62,161 nucleotides of DNA, from assembly GCA_003140835.1 (NCBI GenBank), contig PLLA01000075.1, positions 34,537 through 96,697 on the forward strand. Direction: 5' to 3'. Positions 9,263-18,567 of the stretch are shown piece after piece. The notes below the pieces were generated by a model. That model was not told the DNA's origin and searched no databases. It worked only from the letters and a program-made list of their open reading frames with translations. Position 1 is the first letter of the stretch; each line of letters starts with the position of its first letter. The position numbers and the translations under genes were made by a program. Origin of the DNA: Candidatus Tumulicola scandinaviensis. Lineage in GTDB: Bacteria; Vulcanimicrobiota; Vulcanimicrobiia; Vulcanimicrobiales; Vulcanimicrobiaceae.

Positions 9263-9871
9263 ATGCCGAAACGGACGCGCATTTACACTCGGACCGGAGA
9301 CGACGGCACGACCGGTTTGGTCGGGGGCCGGCGCATCGAGAAAAATGCCATCCGCATAGAAGCCTACGGTACCGTCGACGAACTCTCCAGCGCCATCGGC
9401 GTCGCGCGTGCCGCCTTACCGCCGGTGCGCGACGCGTCGGCGCGTTCGCTTCGACTCGACGCTTGGCTGGCATGGACGCAAGACGTGCTGTTCAACCTCG
9501 GTAGCGAACTCGCCACCATGGCCGGCGACCGCTGGGATGGCATGCCCCTGATCGGCGCGGACGAAGTCGCGGCGCTCGAGCGCGCCATCGACGAAGCCGA
9601 GCCCGATCTCACACCGCTCGACACGTTCGTTCTGCCCGGCGGATCGCCGGCGGGAGCGCACCTGCATTTGGCGCGTACGATCTGCCGTCGCAGCGAGCGC
9701 CGGCTGCTGACGCTGCGTAACGCCGACGAGGGCGTGTCGATTCAAGCGCTGCACTATCTCAACCGCTTATCGGACGCCCTCTTCGTCTGGTCGCGGTGGA
9801 TCAACGACGAACTCGGTGAACCTGAGCACACTTGGAACCCGGCTACAGAACCCCCTAAATCGAACGCGTAA
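9263..9871 (+). CDS. PduO-type ATP:cob(I)alamin adenosyltransferase
   Basis: Transfers adenosyl from ATP to reduced corrinoid to make adenosylcobalamin. The 202-residue protein starts MPKRTRIYTRTGDDGTTGL, the N-terminal ATP-binding loop of the family. It also has YGTVDELSSAIGVAR and, near the C terminus, CRRSERRLLTL and YLNRLSDALFVWSRW. An upstream extension of the frame to 9053 overlaps proS antisense and was rejected. Its 3' end overlaps the convergent TonB-dependent receptor by 17 bases, a neighbour that could import cobalamin, although no B12 riboswitch is visible. Confidence 0.92.
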   Translation: MPKRTRIYTRTGDDGTTGLVGGRRIEKNAIRIEAYGTVDELSSAIGVARAALPPVRDASARSLRLDAWLAWTQDVLFNLGSELATMAGDRWDGMPLIGADEVAALERAIDEAEPDLTPLDTFVLPGGSPAGAHLHLARTICRRSERRLLTLRNADEGVSIQALHYLNRLSDALFVWSRWINDELGEPEHTWNPATEPPKSNA

Positions 9872-12371
9872 AGACGAACACCACCTTGGCGCCCTGCAGG
9901 TCGTACGCGTTGGTGAAGATCGTCGGCTGCCCCGGCAGCGCACCGTAAAGAATACCACCCCCGACGACGGTAAACGGGTTGCTGTAAACGTTGGTCAGGT
10001 TGGTCCCGTATAAACCGAACTCGTAGCCGTCGCGCCGGTAAGCGAGGTGCGCGTCGAGGGTAGCGTACGGCGTGCGGTTGAGCTCGTTATACTGCCCCTC
10101 GTAGTTGAGCTGCGCGCCGTACACGAAACCCTGGGCGGCGTCTCGATCGAAACCGACGTACGCTTTATGCAGCGGTTGACCCAACGACTGCTGCCCGATG
10201 ACGAAGGTGCCGTCTTGAATTTCGGGGGCAACTTTCGTTAGAAACGAGCTGTCGATGCTCCAGCCCGCGAGCAAACGAAAGGCCTGGCCGAGTTGCTGTT
10301 CTGCCCGTAGGTCGATCCCTCGGTAAATACCATTGCCGGCGTTGACCGGATAGCTTACCGGACAGGGAGTAGGATTTCGCTTGGTTTGACAGTTCGGAAT
10401 CGGATTCACGTTGAGCTGGACGGCCGGCGCTCGGAGGTTTGACTGGTAGGCGTCGCCGGACAAATGAAGCTGCCGACCCGCACGTCCGACGATTTGTTCG
10501 AAACCGAGATCGTATTCGGTTGCGTGGTCGGGCTTTAAATTTGGGTTCCCGGTAAAGATAATGCCGCCAACCGGCACCTGGTCCGCGGGCGGCAGCGTCA
10601 CGAGTTCGGTGAGCTTTGGAATCTGGAACGTCGTGCCGACGGAGGCTCGCACGGCGGTGCTTCCGGTCGGCGTCCAGACCACGCCGGCGCGCGGATCGAA
10701 GCTCGAACCGAAGGTGCTGAAGTTGCTGAAGTAGCTCGCAAGCGAGTAATGAATTTGGCTGGTTGGGTCGCCGTCGTACCGCAACACGGCCGATCGCTGT
10801 GTCTGAGATAAGGCCAACATATTCGCCGGCGCGGCAGCGTCGTTTGCCTGCATTCCGGCGGTAACCACGTCGGCCTGCGTCTGTCCCTGGATGTAGTCGG
10901 TGTTCAGCGTCTCGGTCCCAAGATCGTACTTGAACGACAGAAGTCCGGTGCGAAAGCGATGGTCGACCTCAAGCCAGTCGTCCCCCAAAAGGTCGCGCTG
11001 ATTGTAGAGGTAGGGCTGTGACTGCGCTCCCGGCCCGTCGACCGATTGCGAATCGAGCGTCGTCAAGTGGCTCAGCAACACCATGGTCGATGGAGCCCCG
11101 TCGATTTTGTCGCCGCCGATCGGTAGCTGAGCGTCGAATCCGTAGTTCGCCTGATGAGCCGCAAGCGTCGTTCCGGCAAAGCTTTGGTATCCACCAACCG
11201 GAGCGAGGTCGAAGGGTTTGAGCGGATTGACGACGGCGTCGCCGCCGCCGCCGCCGGTGAAACCGGGCGGCGTGAACGTCGTCAAGAGGGCGGAATCGTC
11301 TTTGACCACCGCTTGGTCGCGAAAGTTGAGTTGCAGATATCCGTAGCCCTGGTCGCCGCCTAGCTGGTAGCGCAGCTTCGTCAGCATCGAGGTGCCGGTC
11401 GAGTTGCTGCCGACGGATTGCTCGAATTCGTGGCGCGCCGGGGGCGCGACCGGCGGAGACGGCGCGAGAACGGTTTGATTCACGGAGCCAAGCGACGTCG
11501 CACCGTGAAGTGAGAATGCGTATCCGAAACGGCCGTCCGAGCCGGTCGCTTGGGCCGTCTCGCCGAAACTTCCATACGAACCGCCGAATACGCGCAGCAA
11601 TGCGTGGGGCGTCACCGTCGGTTGAAGGGTCAACACGTTGACGGCGCCGCCGATCGTATTCGGTCCGAGCAGCGAAGAAGGCGAAATTCCATACACGAGC
11701 TGGACGTCTTGAATTGCCGCCGGGTCGAGCATCGACAGATCGAAATCGCCGGTGTTACCATTATTGACTTGGTGCCCGTCGACGTCGACGAGCGTTTCCG
11801 TCGGATCCGGCCCGCGCAAAGCGAAGCTCACGGTCGCGTTACTTCCACCGCCGAGCGGGAGAACCGGAGTCGTCGACAGTTGATTCCACACCATCGAAGA
11901 GACCGCAGTGGCGCCGCTCGCGGCAGCCGTCTGTGCGTTTAATACCACGCTCGGCCCAGAACTGGTCGACACCGTTTCTCCGGCCGTCGCCCGGACGTGA
12001 CCGATGACCGTTAGCGAGTTTGTCGTCGCCCGCGACAACACGACCAACAGCGACGATCCGCCCGCGCCGATGGTCACCGTTTGTTGCGAAATCATGGCGT
12101 ATCCCGGTGCGATGGCGTGGACGGCGTACGTACCGCCGGTCGCCGCTGGTACGGTAAATCGGCCGTGGGCATCGCTGCGTACGGTGTTCGAACCGCCGGG
12201 TGTGGAGAGAGTAATCGACGCGCCGGCAATCGGCGTCCCGTCGTCGGCGACGACGGTGCCGGTCACCTCGACCGTGAGTGCCTGGGCGGCGATCGCAGTC
12301 CCGCATGGGACGGTGGAGAACAAAGCGAGCAGCGCGCACAGCGGGCGCGCGCGCCCGATGAAGTGTTTCAT
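9855..12371 (-). CDS. TonB-dependent outer-membrane receptor with carboxypeptidase-like N-domain
   Basis: 838 residues. Signal peptide (ending IAAQA), then a carboxypeptidase regulatory-like beta-sandwich (about 34-115, VTGTVVADDGTPIAGASITL), then a plug domain (about 125-245, with FALRGPDPTETLVDVDGH and GPNTIGGAVNV), then a long outer-membrane beta-barrel. Substrate unknown. The nearby cobalamin adenosyltransferase hints at B12 but is not proof. It follows a 217-residue membrane protein gene by 36 bases, probably in one operon. The barrel ends in Ile rather than the usual aromatic residue. Confidence 0.88.
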   Translation of the reverse strand: MKHFIGRARPLCALLALFSTVPCGTAIAAQALTVEVTGTVVADDGTPIAGASITLSTPGGSNTVRSDAHGRFTVPAATGGTYAVHAIAPGYAMISQQTVTIGAGGSSLLVVLSRATTNSLTVIGHVRATAGETVSTSSGPSVVLNAQTAAASGATAVSSMVWNQLSTTPVLPLGGGSNATVSFALRGPDPTETLVDVDGHQVNNGNTGDFDLSMLDPAAIQDVQLVYGISPSSLLGPNTIGGAVNVLTLQPTVTPHALLRVFGGSYGSFGETAQATGSDGRFGYAFSLHGATSLGSVNQTVLAPSPPVAPPARHEFEQSVGSNSTGTSMLTKLRYQLGGDQGYGYLQLNFRDQAVVKDDSALLTTFTPPGFTGGGGGDAVVNPLKPFDLAPVGGYQSFAGTTLAAHQANYGFDAQLPIGGDKIDGAPSTMVLLSHLTTLDSQSVDGPGAQSQPYLYNQRDLLGDDWLEVDHRFRTGLLSFKYDLGTETLNTDYIQGQTQADVVTAGMQANDAAAPANMLALSQTQRSAVLRYDGDPTSQIHYSLASYFSNFSTFGSSFDPRAGVVWTPTGSTAVRASVGTTFQIPKLTELVTLPPADQVPVGGIIFTGNPNLKPDHATEYDLGFEQIVGRAGRQLHLSGDAYQSNLRAPAVQLNVNPIPNCQTKRNPTPCPVSYPVNAGNGIYRGIDLRAEQQLGQAFRLLAGWSIDSSFLTKVAPEIQDGTFVIGQQSLGQPLHKAYVGFDRDAAQGFVYGAQLNYEGQYNELNRTPYATLDAHLAYRRDGYEFGLYGTNLTNVYSNPFTVVGGGILYGALPGQPTIFTNAYDLQGAKVVFVFTRSI

Positions 12372-12407
12372 AAGGCTTTCCGTAAACGGCTAGAGTGAAA
12401 TGAAGGG

Positions 12408-13061
12408 TTAGCCGAAAACGGGACGCGGCGGGCCGCGCTTACGCCCTTGCCGCGAAAGCAGCAATGCACGGGCGATCGTGCGCGAGCCGCCGGTGCGGCG
12501 TTGCGCGCGAGGTGAAGATCCGGTGGTGAGTTGGAGCTCGAACGCGGCGACGATGAAGGCCGCGATCGGAGCTTCGTAATGGGCGATGAGCCGCACGAAC
12601 CGGTGAACCAGCCACCCAAGCACTGCGCCGGCGATTGCGGCCGTGCCGGCACCGAGCAACACCGAGCCGCCGAACAGGTCGCCCACGTCGTCAATGACGT
12701 GGCCGCTCAAGGAGCTGTCGAACGATTCCATGGCCGCCAGCGCGACGGTTGCGACGACTGCCGACGCTAGAGCGAAGCGTACTGGATTTCCAAGGGCATC
12801 GCGAACCGCCGCGAGTACCGACGTCGTAGACGAGCAGCGCCGGTCGAGCATCTCGAAAATGACGCGTACGCCGGCGGCGAGGATCGCGATGCCGACGGCG
12901 GCGAGCAGGAGCGCGCGCGAGTGGTGCGCGATGCCATCGTAGGCGTCGCGCACCAAAAGATAGTCGCCCGCGACGTCGACGACGACGTGGGCAGCGGCGG
13001 CGGCCAATGCTCCGGCAACCGCAACCAGGCAAAAGCGCAGCGCCCGCTGAGTCGAACGCAT
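12408..13061 (-). CDS. membrane protein upstream of TonB receptor, unknown function
   Basis: 217 residues with about four to five hydrophobic helices and a highly basic, proline-containing cytoplasmic-type tail ending KRGPPRPVF. The middle has an acidic stretch SGHVIDDVGDLFGGS. I do not recognise the family. Its position first in a two-gene unit with the TonB-dependent receptor suggests a role with that transporter, for example as inner-membrane partner or regulator. ATG start; divergent from the permease gene across a 75-base gap. Confidence 0.65.
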   Translation of the reverse strand: MRSTQRALRFCLVAVAGALAAAAAHVVVDVAGDYLLVRDAYDGIAHHSRALLLAAVGIAILAAGVRVIFEMLDRRCSSTTSVLAAVRDALGNPVRFALASAVVATVALAAMESFDSSLSGHVIDDVGDLFGGSVLLGAGTAAIAGAVLGWLVHRFVRLIAHYEAPIAAFIVAAFELQLTTGSSPRAQRRTGGSRTIARALLLSRQGRKRGPPRPVFG

Positions 13062-13099
13062 TTGTCGCGACTTTGGCGAGGCGGCACCATATCCTGCGC

Positions 13100-13115
13100 G
13101 GGGGAGCGAGCCCCC
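13100..13115. other. G5/C5 hairpin in the permease leader
   Basis: Inverted repeat GGGGG-AGCGAG-CCCCC about 21 bases before the permease ATG, in the divergent gap with the membrane-protein gene. It would form a strong hairpin in the permease mRNA leader. I found no riboswitch-like context or T-tract, so its role is open. Confidence 0.3.
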
Positions 13116-13136
13116 TTGCTTGCGAAGCCCGGCCGA

Positions 13137-14663
13137 ATGTCGTTCGCCTCCCAGCTATTCGCGACCACCAACGTCGACAAGCTCCGCGAACTCGGCCGGC
13201 GCAAGATCCTGCGGCGAGCCCTCACGGCTAAGGACTTGGTCGCCATCGGCCTAGGCACGATGATCGGTGGCGGTATCTTCACCACGATCGGCACCGGCGT
13301 CAAGGGCGCCGGCCCGGCAGTGATCATTTCGTACCTCCTGGCAGGCGTCACGTCGTTCTTCGCCGCGCTGTGCTATGCCGAGTTGGGGGCCATGGTGCCG
13401 GTGGCCGGGAGTGCGTATACGTACGCCTACGCTACGCTTGGGAAGCTCTTCGCCTGGATCATCGGGTTCGCACTCATCTTCGAATACGGTATCAGCGCGG
13501 CGCCGGTGGCCCAACAGTTCTCGGCTTCAATTCAAGACGTGTTCAAAAGCATCGGCCTTTCGCTTCCGAGTTGGGCGCAGCAATCCAACCTGATCCTCAA
13601 CGGTCCGTGGTGGAATCCGGGAAGTTGGGACGTCCTGCACTCGCAATTCGACGTCGTCGGCGCCGTGTTCGTCATCGGGTTGAGCGTCCTGCTCTCGATC
13701 GGCATCCGCGAATCGGCAACGGCGAACAACATCTTCGTCGTCTTGAAGATTTCGGCGCTGGTGGTGTTCGTTGCGGCGGGTTTGTTCTTATTTCGGGCCG
13801 TCAACCTCCACGATTTCAACCCGATCGGCTGGGGAACGCTGCATCCCTTCGGCGGGATGGCCGACTACTCGTCGTCGGCGCAGCCATACGGCATCATCGC
13901 CATCGGCGCGTACGTCTTCTTCAGTTACATCGGATTCGACGCCGCCACCACCACCGCCGAAGAATGCAAGAACCCGCAGTTCGACGTTCCGGTCGGCGTC
14001 ATCGGGGCGCTGGCGATCGGCACCGTCATTTACTGCGCGACCGCCATCGTACTCGTGGGTGCCGTTCCTTGGAACCACGTGCCGATCAAGAACCCGCTGG
14101 TCTACGCTCTGGCGCCGCTGCACATGCCGGTCTTGAACTGGATCATCACGATGGGCGTCCTTGCCGGCACTACGAGCGTCGCGCTCAGCTCGCTGCTGGG
14201 CCAAGCGCGGATTTTCTACGTGATGGCGCGGGACGGAATGTTGCCTCCGGTCGTTGCAGCCATCCACCCGCGCTTCAAAACGCCCTTACGGACGACTCTG
14301 ACCACCGGCGTCGCCGTCGCCCTTTTGACCCTCATCGTTCCGCTGAATAATCTGCTCAATCTGGTGAACATCGGGACGCTCATTGCCTTCACGGTCGTTT
14401 GCGCGGGAGTGCTCTACCTGCGTAAACGCAAGCCGGACTTGCCGCGAAGTTTCCGCGTGCCGTTCGTTCCGCTCTTTCCGATTCTGGGAATCCTCTGCTC
14501 GCTTTTCCTAGCGGTTTTCGGCCTTTCGCGCGCCACGTGGACGTGGTTTCTCATAGCGATGATTGCGGGACTCATTTTCTTCTTCGCCTACGGTTTCCGC
14601 AAGTCCGATCCGGAGAACGTCGTTCCCGTCGAGGAGCCCGAAGGTTTAACGGAACTCGCCTAA
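13137..14663 (+). CDS. APC-family amino acid permease (cationic amino acid type)
   Basis: 508 residues, twelve or more membrane helices, APC superfamily. Helix 1 has the substrate-binding GLGTMIGGGIFTTIG, and AELGAMVPVAGSAYTYAYATLGKLFAWIIGF is typical of the YfnA/CAT-type branch. Near the C terminus, LGQARIFYVMARDGMLP and RTTLTTGV are family motifs. It probably imports an amino acid with a coupled ion. ATG 13137 matches the family N terminus (the LRRALTAKDLVAIGLG segment follows 30 residues later). The longer frame upstream is antisense to the divergent gene and was rejected. Confidence 0.9.
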   Translation: MSFASQLFATTNVDKLRELGRRKILRRALTAKDLVAIGLGTMIGGGIFTTIGTGVKGAGPAVIISYLLAGVTSFFAALCYAELGAMVPVAGSAYTYAYATLGKLFAWIIGFALIFEYGISAAPVAQQFSASIQDVFKSIGLSLPSWAQQSNLILNGPWWNPGSWDVLHSQFDVVGAVFVIGLSVLLSIGIRESATANNIFVVLKISALVVFVAAGLFLFRAVNLHDFNPIGWGTLHPFGGMADYSSSAQPYGIIAIGAYVFFSYIGFDAATTTAEECKNPQFDVPVGVIGALAIGTVIYCATAIVLVGAVPWNHVPIKNPLVYALAPLHMPVLNWIITMGVLAGTTSVALSSLLGQARIFYVMARDGMLPPVVAAIHPRFKTPLRTTLTTGVAVALLTLIVPLNNLLNLVNIGTLIAFTVVCAGVLYLRKRKPDLPRSFRVPFVPLFPILGILCSLFLAVFGLSRATWTWFLIAMIAGLIFFFAYGFRKSDPENVVPVEEPEGLTELA

Positions 14664-14667
14664 CCCG

Positions 14668-15666
14668 TTAGACGAAACTCGCACGCGATGCCCGAGCGTT
14701 AGAAAACGTACCCGCCGGAAAGGTCGCGACGCCGACGACGGTGGGCGGAACGTTGAAGGCCGGCGCCGTGTAGGTGTTCGTCCGCGCGCCGCCCGGGAAG
14801 CCGTACTTCTCGACCGCTCCCGACGCCGAATCGGCAACGTAGAGGGCGTTGCGCCGGCCGTTTAGCGCAATGAATTCCGGTTGTCCGCCCGTGTTGAGTT
14901 GATTCGTAAGCTGCGTGTTGACGAAGGTGTCGACGCCTGGAACTCCTCGATCGACGACCAGGAACTCGAACGGCTGTTGACCGCCGGGCGACTGTTCGAT
15001 AGCGATCCCGCCGGTTTGCGCGAACGCGTAACCGTTCAGCGTGGTGCACGACGGATTGCCCGGGTAGCACGTTAGGAGACGCCCGACACTGTTCTGGTCG
15101 AGGCCCGTCACGTAAATGGACGTCTGCCCTTGAACCGTGGCGTTGAGCAGCGCGATGCCGGAGATGGAGTAGATACCCGGCGTCCAGGTGTACGAGGGCG
15201 TCGTCGCGCCTTTCGGAAAAAGCACGATGGTCGGTTGGCTGGCGGCGAAGTTAGCCACGTAGACGTTTCCGAACCCGTCGACTTTCACGTCGATCGGCGC
15301 AGAGATGCCCGTCGACAGCGTCTTCTTCGGCGTGCCCGTACCGGGTGCGTACTCCGTAACGGTATTTCCCAAGAAGTTGGCAACCCACAAATCGCCCGCT
15401 TTATCGGTCGTCATGCCGAACGGCCCGGCAATGCCGTTGGTAATGGTACGAAGCGGCGGCGGATTCTGCTGCTTCGTGGCGGCATCGAAGACGCTGACGA
15501 CGTCGTTTCCGGCATCACCGACGTACACTAGTTGCTGTTTTGCGCCGGGACGCGGCTCGGTCGACACCGTCGCCAACGAGGCGGTTTGGCCACCCGAGGG
15601 CAACGCCGTTGAACCGGCGCCGCTGCACCCGGATAGCGCGGCTGCGACGAGCCAGCCGGCGGTCAC
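14668..15666 (-). CDS. beta-propeller (NHL-like) lipoprotein, apparent start-region frameshift
   Basis: 332 residues from GTG 15666. After the lipobox (LSGC) come repeated units of NHL/YncE-like type, such as VYVGDAGNDVVSVFDAAT, LWVANFLGNTVTEYAPG and VYVANFAASQPTIVLFPKG, so a secreted six-blade propeller is likely. The start is odd: GTG leaves a signal peptide with no positive n-region. A good ribosome site and ATG (15713-15711) lie upstream in another frame that stops at 15663. Joining the two frames would give a normal lipoprotein signal. Ligand unknown. Confidence 0.65.
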   Translation of the reverse strand: MTAGWLVAAALSGCSGAGSTALPSGGQTASLATVSTEPRPGAKQQLVYVGDAGNDVVSVFDAATKQQNPPPLRTITNGIAGPFGMTTDKAGDLWVANFLGNTVTEYAPGTGTPKKTLSTGISAPIDVKVDGFGNVYVANFAASQPTIVLFPKGATTPSYTWTPGIYSISGIALLNATVQGQTSIYVTGLDQNSVGRLLTCYPGNPSCTTLNGYAFAQTGGIAIEQSPGGQQPFEFLVVDRGVPGVDTFVNTQLTNQLNTGGQPEFIALNGRRNALYVADSASGAVEKYGFPGGARTNTYTAPAFNVPPTVVGVATFPAGTFSNARASRASFV

Positions 15667-15713
15667 CGCGACGAGTGCCTGGACCCGGGAAAAGGGCGGG
15701 CGTGATACTGCAT

Positions 15714-15812
15714 TTGGGCTCCTCTCAGCGACGTAACCGGTAGAGGTATCGGCTACGTACCGAGCCTACCGCTCGAGGACCCTAGGCCACCACGAAGTTT
15801 CTAGAGTTTTGG
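15714..15812. other. 99-base leader region with nested inverted repeats
   Basis: Gap between the stalk-domain gene and the propeller lipoprotein gene. On the minus strand it holds CGGTAG...CTACCG with an inner GGCT...AGCC, and an AGGAG ribosome site 5 bases before ATG 15713. No clear promoter hexamers were found. It may be a structured leader for the lipoprotein gene. Confidence 0.3.
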
Positions 15813-16295
15813 CTACTGCGTCGGAAGAATCGCTTTCGGAACCGAGGCTTGACCGATACCCGGCGTCAGCACTTCGATTCGTAAGGTGCGTGGATCGTAC
15901 TTCGCGCGCACGTTGAACGCGCCGGCAACGGCGTTCAGTTCGATCATGACGCGGCCGCGCACGCGGAAGGGTGCGTGGCTGAGCGTCAGCGGCATCCCAT
16001 TGACCGTCGCGTGCGTATCGCCGACTTTGAGCCGCAAGGATTGGTTGCCGCGCACGATGTCGATTCGGCCGTCGCCCTCGCCGGGTTGGGTCCGGGCGCC
16101 GAGCGCGTCGGCGATCGACCGAAGGGGTACGAAAATCCTCCCGACGGACGTAGTGACCGGTGGAACGTCGCTATCGATTCGTTCGCCGTCGACGACCATT
16201 TCAACCGGACGCGAGACCGCGAGCAACGCCGAGGCGAACAACGCCGCGAGAGCGACGGTGGCCAGCGTTCGCAGGCTCGGCGTCCGATAGGTCAC
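15813..16295 (-). CDS. stalk-domain protein (copper amine oxidase N-terminal-like)
   Basis: 160 residues. N-terminal signal anchor (LATVALAALFASALLAV), then a copper amine oxidase N-terminal-like stalk domain with MVVDGERIDSDVPPV, GRIFVPLRSIADALGA and MIELNAVAGAF. Such domains bind cell-wall or envelope material and are often lone in secreted proteins. The GTG start overlaps the ispG stop in a GTGA, so translation is coupled to ispG although the functions look unrelated. Short C-terminal proline-containing tail. Confidence 0.8.
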   Translation of the reverse strand: MTYRTPSLRTLATVALAALFASALLAVSRPVEMVVDGERIDSDVPPVTTSVGRIFVPLRSIADALGARTQPGEGDGRIDIVRGNQSLRLKVGDTHATVNGMPLTLSHAPFRVRGRVMIELNAVAGAFNVRAKYDPRTLRIEVLTPGIGQASVPKAILPTQ

Positions 16296-17434
16296 GTTCG
16301 AGCGCCGATCTCGTGTAAGAACGCCGGGTATTTTTCGGCGATTACCTTTTCGATTTCGAGCCGCAGCATCCCGAGCAACTCACTCTCGGGATAGGTGCCG
16401 ACCAGCTCGCCGGCGCGATAGATGGCGCCCTTTCCCTTACCGCCGGCAACTCCGACGTCGGCCATTTTCGACTCGCCCGGGCCGTTGACGACGCAACCCA
16501 TGACCGCGACTTTCACCGGCGCGCTGTACGATTTCGCGATCGCTTCTACCGAACGGCCCAGTTCGAGGACCGAAATCTCGGCCCGGCCGCACGACGGGCA
16601 TGCGGTGATCTCGAAGCCTTTTTCACGCAGGCCCAGCGATTTCAGGATGCTCCAGCACACCGGAACTTCTTCGATGGGATCGTCGGCCAACGAGACGCGC
16701 AACGTGTCGCCGATGCCCTCGAAGAGCAAGATTCCAAGGCCGATGGACGATTTAATCGTACCGTCGCGCAACAGCCCGGCCTCGGTGATGCCCAAATGCA
16801 GCGCGTACGGCGTACCGCGTTCGCGCAGGCGTCGATCCATCAGCCGGTAGGCTTCGACCGTCGTCAAAACGTCGTGAGCTTTGAGCGAGATCGCGATATC
16901 GGTATGTCCGTGTTCTTCCAGCATAACGACGTGGCGCAACGCCGACTCGACCATGGCTGCGGCCGTGTGCCCCAGCGTTTTCTCGAGATCGGGAGCAAGC
17001 GACCCCATATTCACGCCCACGCGAATCGGAATTTCGCGCGCTTTCGCTGCGGTTACGACCTCCGCGACCTTCTTCGGGTCGCGAATATTTCCCGGATTGA
17101 GCCGCAGTTTCGCAACGCCCGCTTCGATCGCCGCCAAGGCCATCTTGTGATCGAAATGGATGTCGGCCACGATCGGGACCGGCGAGCGATGCACGATGGC
17201 CGGCAAACCGGCCGCGTCGGGCGGGTCCTTCACCGTAACGCGCACGATTTCGCAGCCTTCCATCGCCAAGCCGTAAATCTGCTCGAGCGTCCGGTCGGCA
17301 TCGGCGGTGTCGGTCGTCGTCATCGATTGGACTGCGATGGGATGGTCGCCGCCGATCCATACCGCCTTCGCGTCGGTCTTGCCGGTTTTGTTTTGTAAGA
17401 AAATCGGATTGCTTTTCCGTCGCAGCCGCAACAT
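16292..17434 (-). CDS. ispG: 4-hydroxy-3-methylbut-2-enyl-diphosphate synthase
   Basis: Penultimate MEP-pathway enzyme: reduces MEcPP to HMBPP with a [4Fe-4S] cluster. 380 residues, the usual size of the two-domain bacterial form. TIM-barrel part: VQSMTTTDTADADRTLEQI and ADIHFDHKMALAAIEAGVAKLRLNPGNI. Cluster part: CPSCGR and GCVVNGPGE, supplying the conserved cysteines. It lies 5 bases after rseP and downstream of dxr, the other MEP enzyme here. Confidence 0.96.
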   Translation of the reverse strand: MLRLRRKSNPIFLQNKTGKTDAKAVWIGGDHPIAVQSMTTTDTADADRTLEQIYGLAMEGCEIVRVTVKDPPDAAGLPAIVHRSPVPIVADIHFDHKMALAAIEAGVAKLRLNPGNIRDPKKVAEVVTAAKAREIPIRVGVNMGSLAPDLEKTLGHTAAAMVESALRHVVMLEEHGHTDIAISLKAHDVLTTVEAYRLMDRRLRERGTPYALHLGITEAGLLRDGTIKSSIGLGILLFEGIGDTLRVSLADDPIEEVPVCWSILKSLGLREKGFEITACPSCGRAEISVLELGRSVEAIAKSYSAPVKVAVMGCVVNGPGESKMADVGVAGGKGKGAIYRAGELVGTYPESELLGMLRLEIEKVIAEKYPAFLHEIGART

Positions 17435-17439
17435 GATCG

Positions 17440-18567
17440 CTACATCACCCCGCTGCCGCTAGCGATGCGAGCGATGTCGTGGAACGCCACTAGCAGCATC
17501 AGCGCCATCAGCGCGGCAAAGCCGGCGATGTGCACCATCGCCTCTTTTTCCGGGTCGACCGGCTTGCCGCGAATCAACTCCGCGACGATGAATGCCGCGC
17601 GACCTCCGTCCAGGGCCGGAATCGGCAACAGATTGAAGAGCCCGAGCGCGAAAGAAATCGTCGCCGCGAGCCAAAAATACGGACCCCAGCCCCAATCCTC
17701 GACGGTCGCCGCTACCTGCCCCATACCGATAGGCCCCGAGATTTGCGGCGCATACTTGGTGAAGTGCGTGACCAAGAGAACGATGCTGCCTACCGTCTGA
17801 TCGGCAATGCTTCGAAACTGCATTCCGCTTTGCCGCACCGCATCGGCGACGCCGACCCGTTTGTAGGCCGGCACCGGCGAGAAACCGATGCATCCCCACT
17901 TCTTCCCGGCGATCGGGCATTGCGTCGGAGTCACGTACGCTTCGGTGCGCTGGCCGTTGCGCACGTACACGAGATCGAGCTTTTTGCCGAGCGACCCGTG
18001 AATCGTATCGACCAGCTGGAGGCCGTTGGCGACGGCCACTCCGTTGAGTTCGACGATCCGATCGCCGGGCTTTAGGCCCGCGATCGACGCCGGCGAGCCT
18101 TGGACCAGAATCCCGACCACCGGTTGCGTTTCGTTTCCGGCAACGCCGAACACCAGCGCGCCCACCAGCAGGATGCAAAAGCATAGCAGAAAGTTTGCGA
18201 TCGGTCCGGCAAGGACGATAGCGAGCCGCTGCCAGGCCGACTTTGCCTGAAAGTTATCTTGTTCGCTGCCGTGGGTGACGCGAAACTCGCGTTGCTGTTC
18301 GGCCTCCGATGTTTTGCCGTCCTCGCCCTGCATCGCACAGTAACCGCCGATCGGCAGCGCTCGAATCGAATAGAGCGTTCCGCTCCGAGGCGACGTCCAG
18401 CCGAAGAGCTTCGGGCCCATGCCGACGGCGAACTCGTTGACGCGCACCCCGTTGCGCCGCGCTACCAGGAAGTGCCCGAACTCGTGCAAGACGACGAGGA
18501 CGGACAGCATCACCACGAAGGTGACGACTTTTTCGATTCCGATGAGGTTGGCGATAGTCAGCGACAC
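17440..18567 (-). CDS. rseP: RseP-type site-2 zinc metalloprotease
   Basis: Intramembrane protease of family M50 that typically cleaves anti-sigma factors or signal-peptide remnants. 375 residues. Zinc motif HEFGH (His28, Glu29, His32) in the first helix, one PDZ domain (about 120-200, GSPASIAGLKPGDRIVELNG), and the third ligand region LLPIPALDGG near residue 310. GTG start overlaps the dxr stop by 10 bases. A membrane-bound anti-sigma factor is encoded at 31241-32212 and could be a substrate, but that is only inference. Confidence 0.93.
   Translation of the reverse strand: MSLTIANLIGIEKVVTFVVMLSVLVVLHEFGHFLVARRNGVRVNEFAVGMGPKLFGWTSPRSGTLYSIRALPIGGYCAMQGEDGKTSEAEQQREFRVTHGSEQDNFQAKSAWQRLAIVLAGPIANFLLCFCILLVGALVFGVAGNETQPVVGILVQGSPASIAGLKPGDRIVELNGVAVANGLQLVDTIHGSLGKKLDLVYVRNGQRTEAYVTPTQCPIAGKKWGCIGFSPVPAYKRVGVADAVRQSGMQFRSIADQTVGSIVLLVTHFTKYAPQISGPIGMGQVAATVEDWGWGPYFWLAATISFALGLFNLLPIPALDGGRAAFIVAELIRGKPVDPEKEAMVHIAGFAALMALMLLVAFHDIARIASGSGVM

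Noticed and set aside
9181..9282. N-terminal extension of proS
   Set aside because: The added residues are low-complexity, and MSDAV at 9180 matches the family start.
12372..13136. Cobalamin riboswitch for the TonB receptor unit
   Set aside because: The only leader space is 75 bases and shows no B12-box-like sequence or matching stem set.
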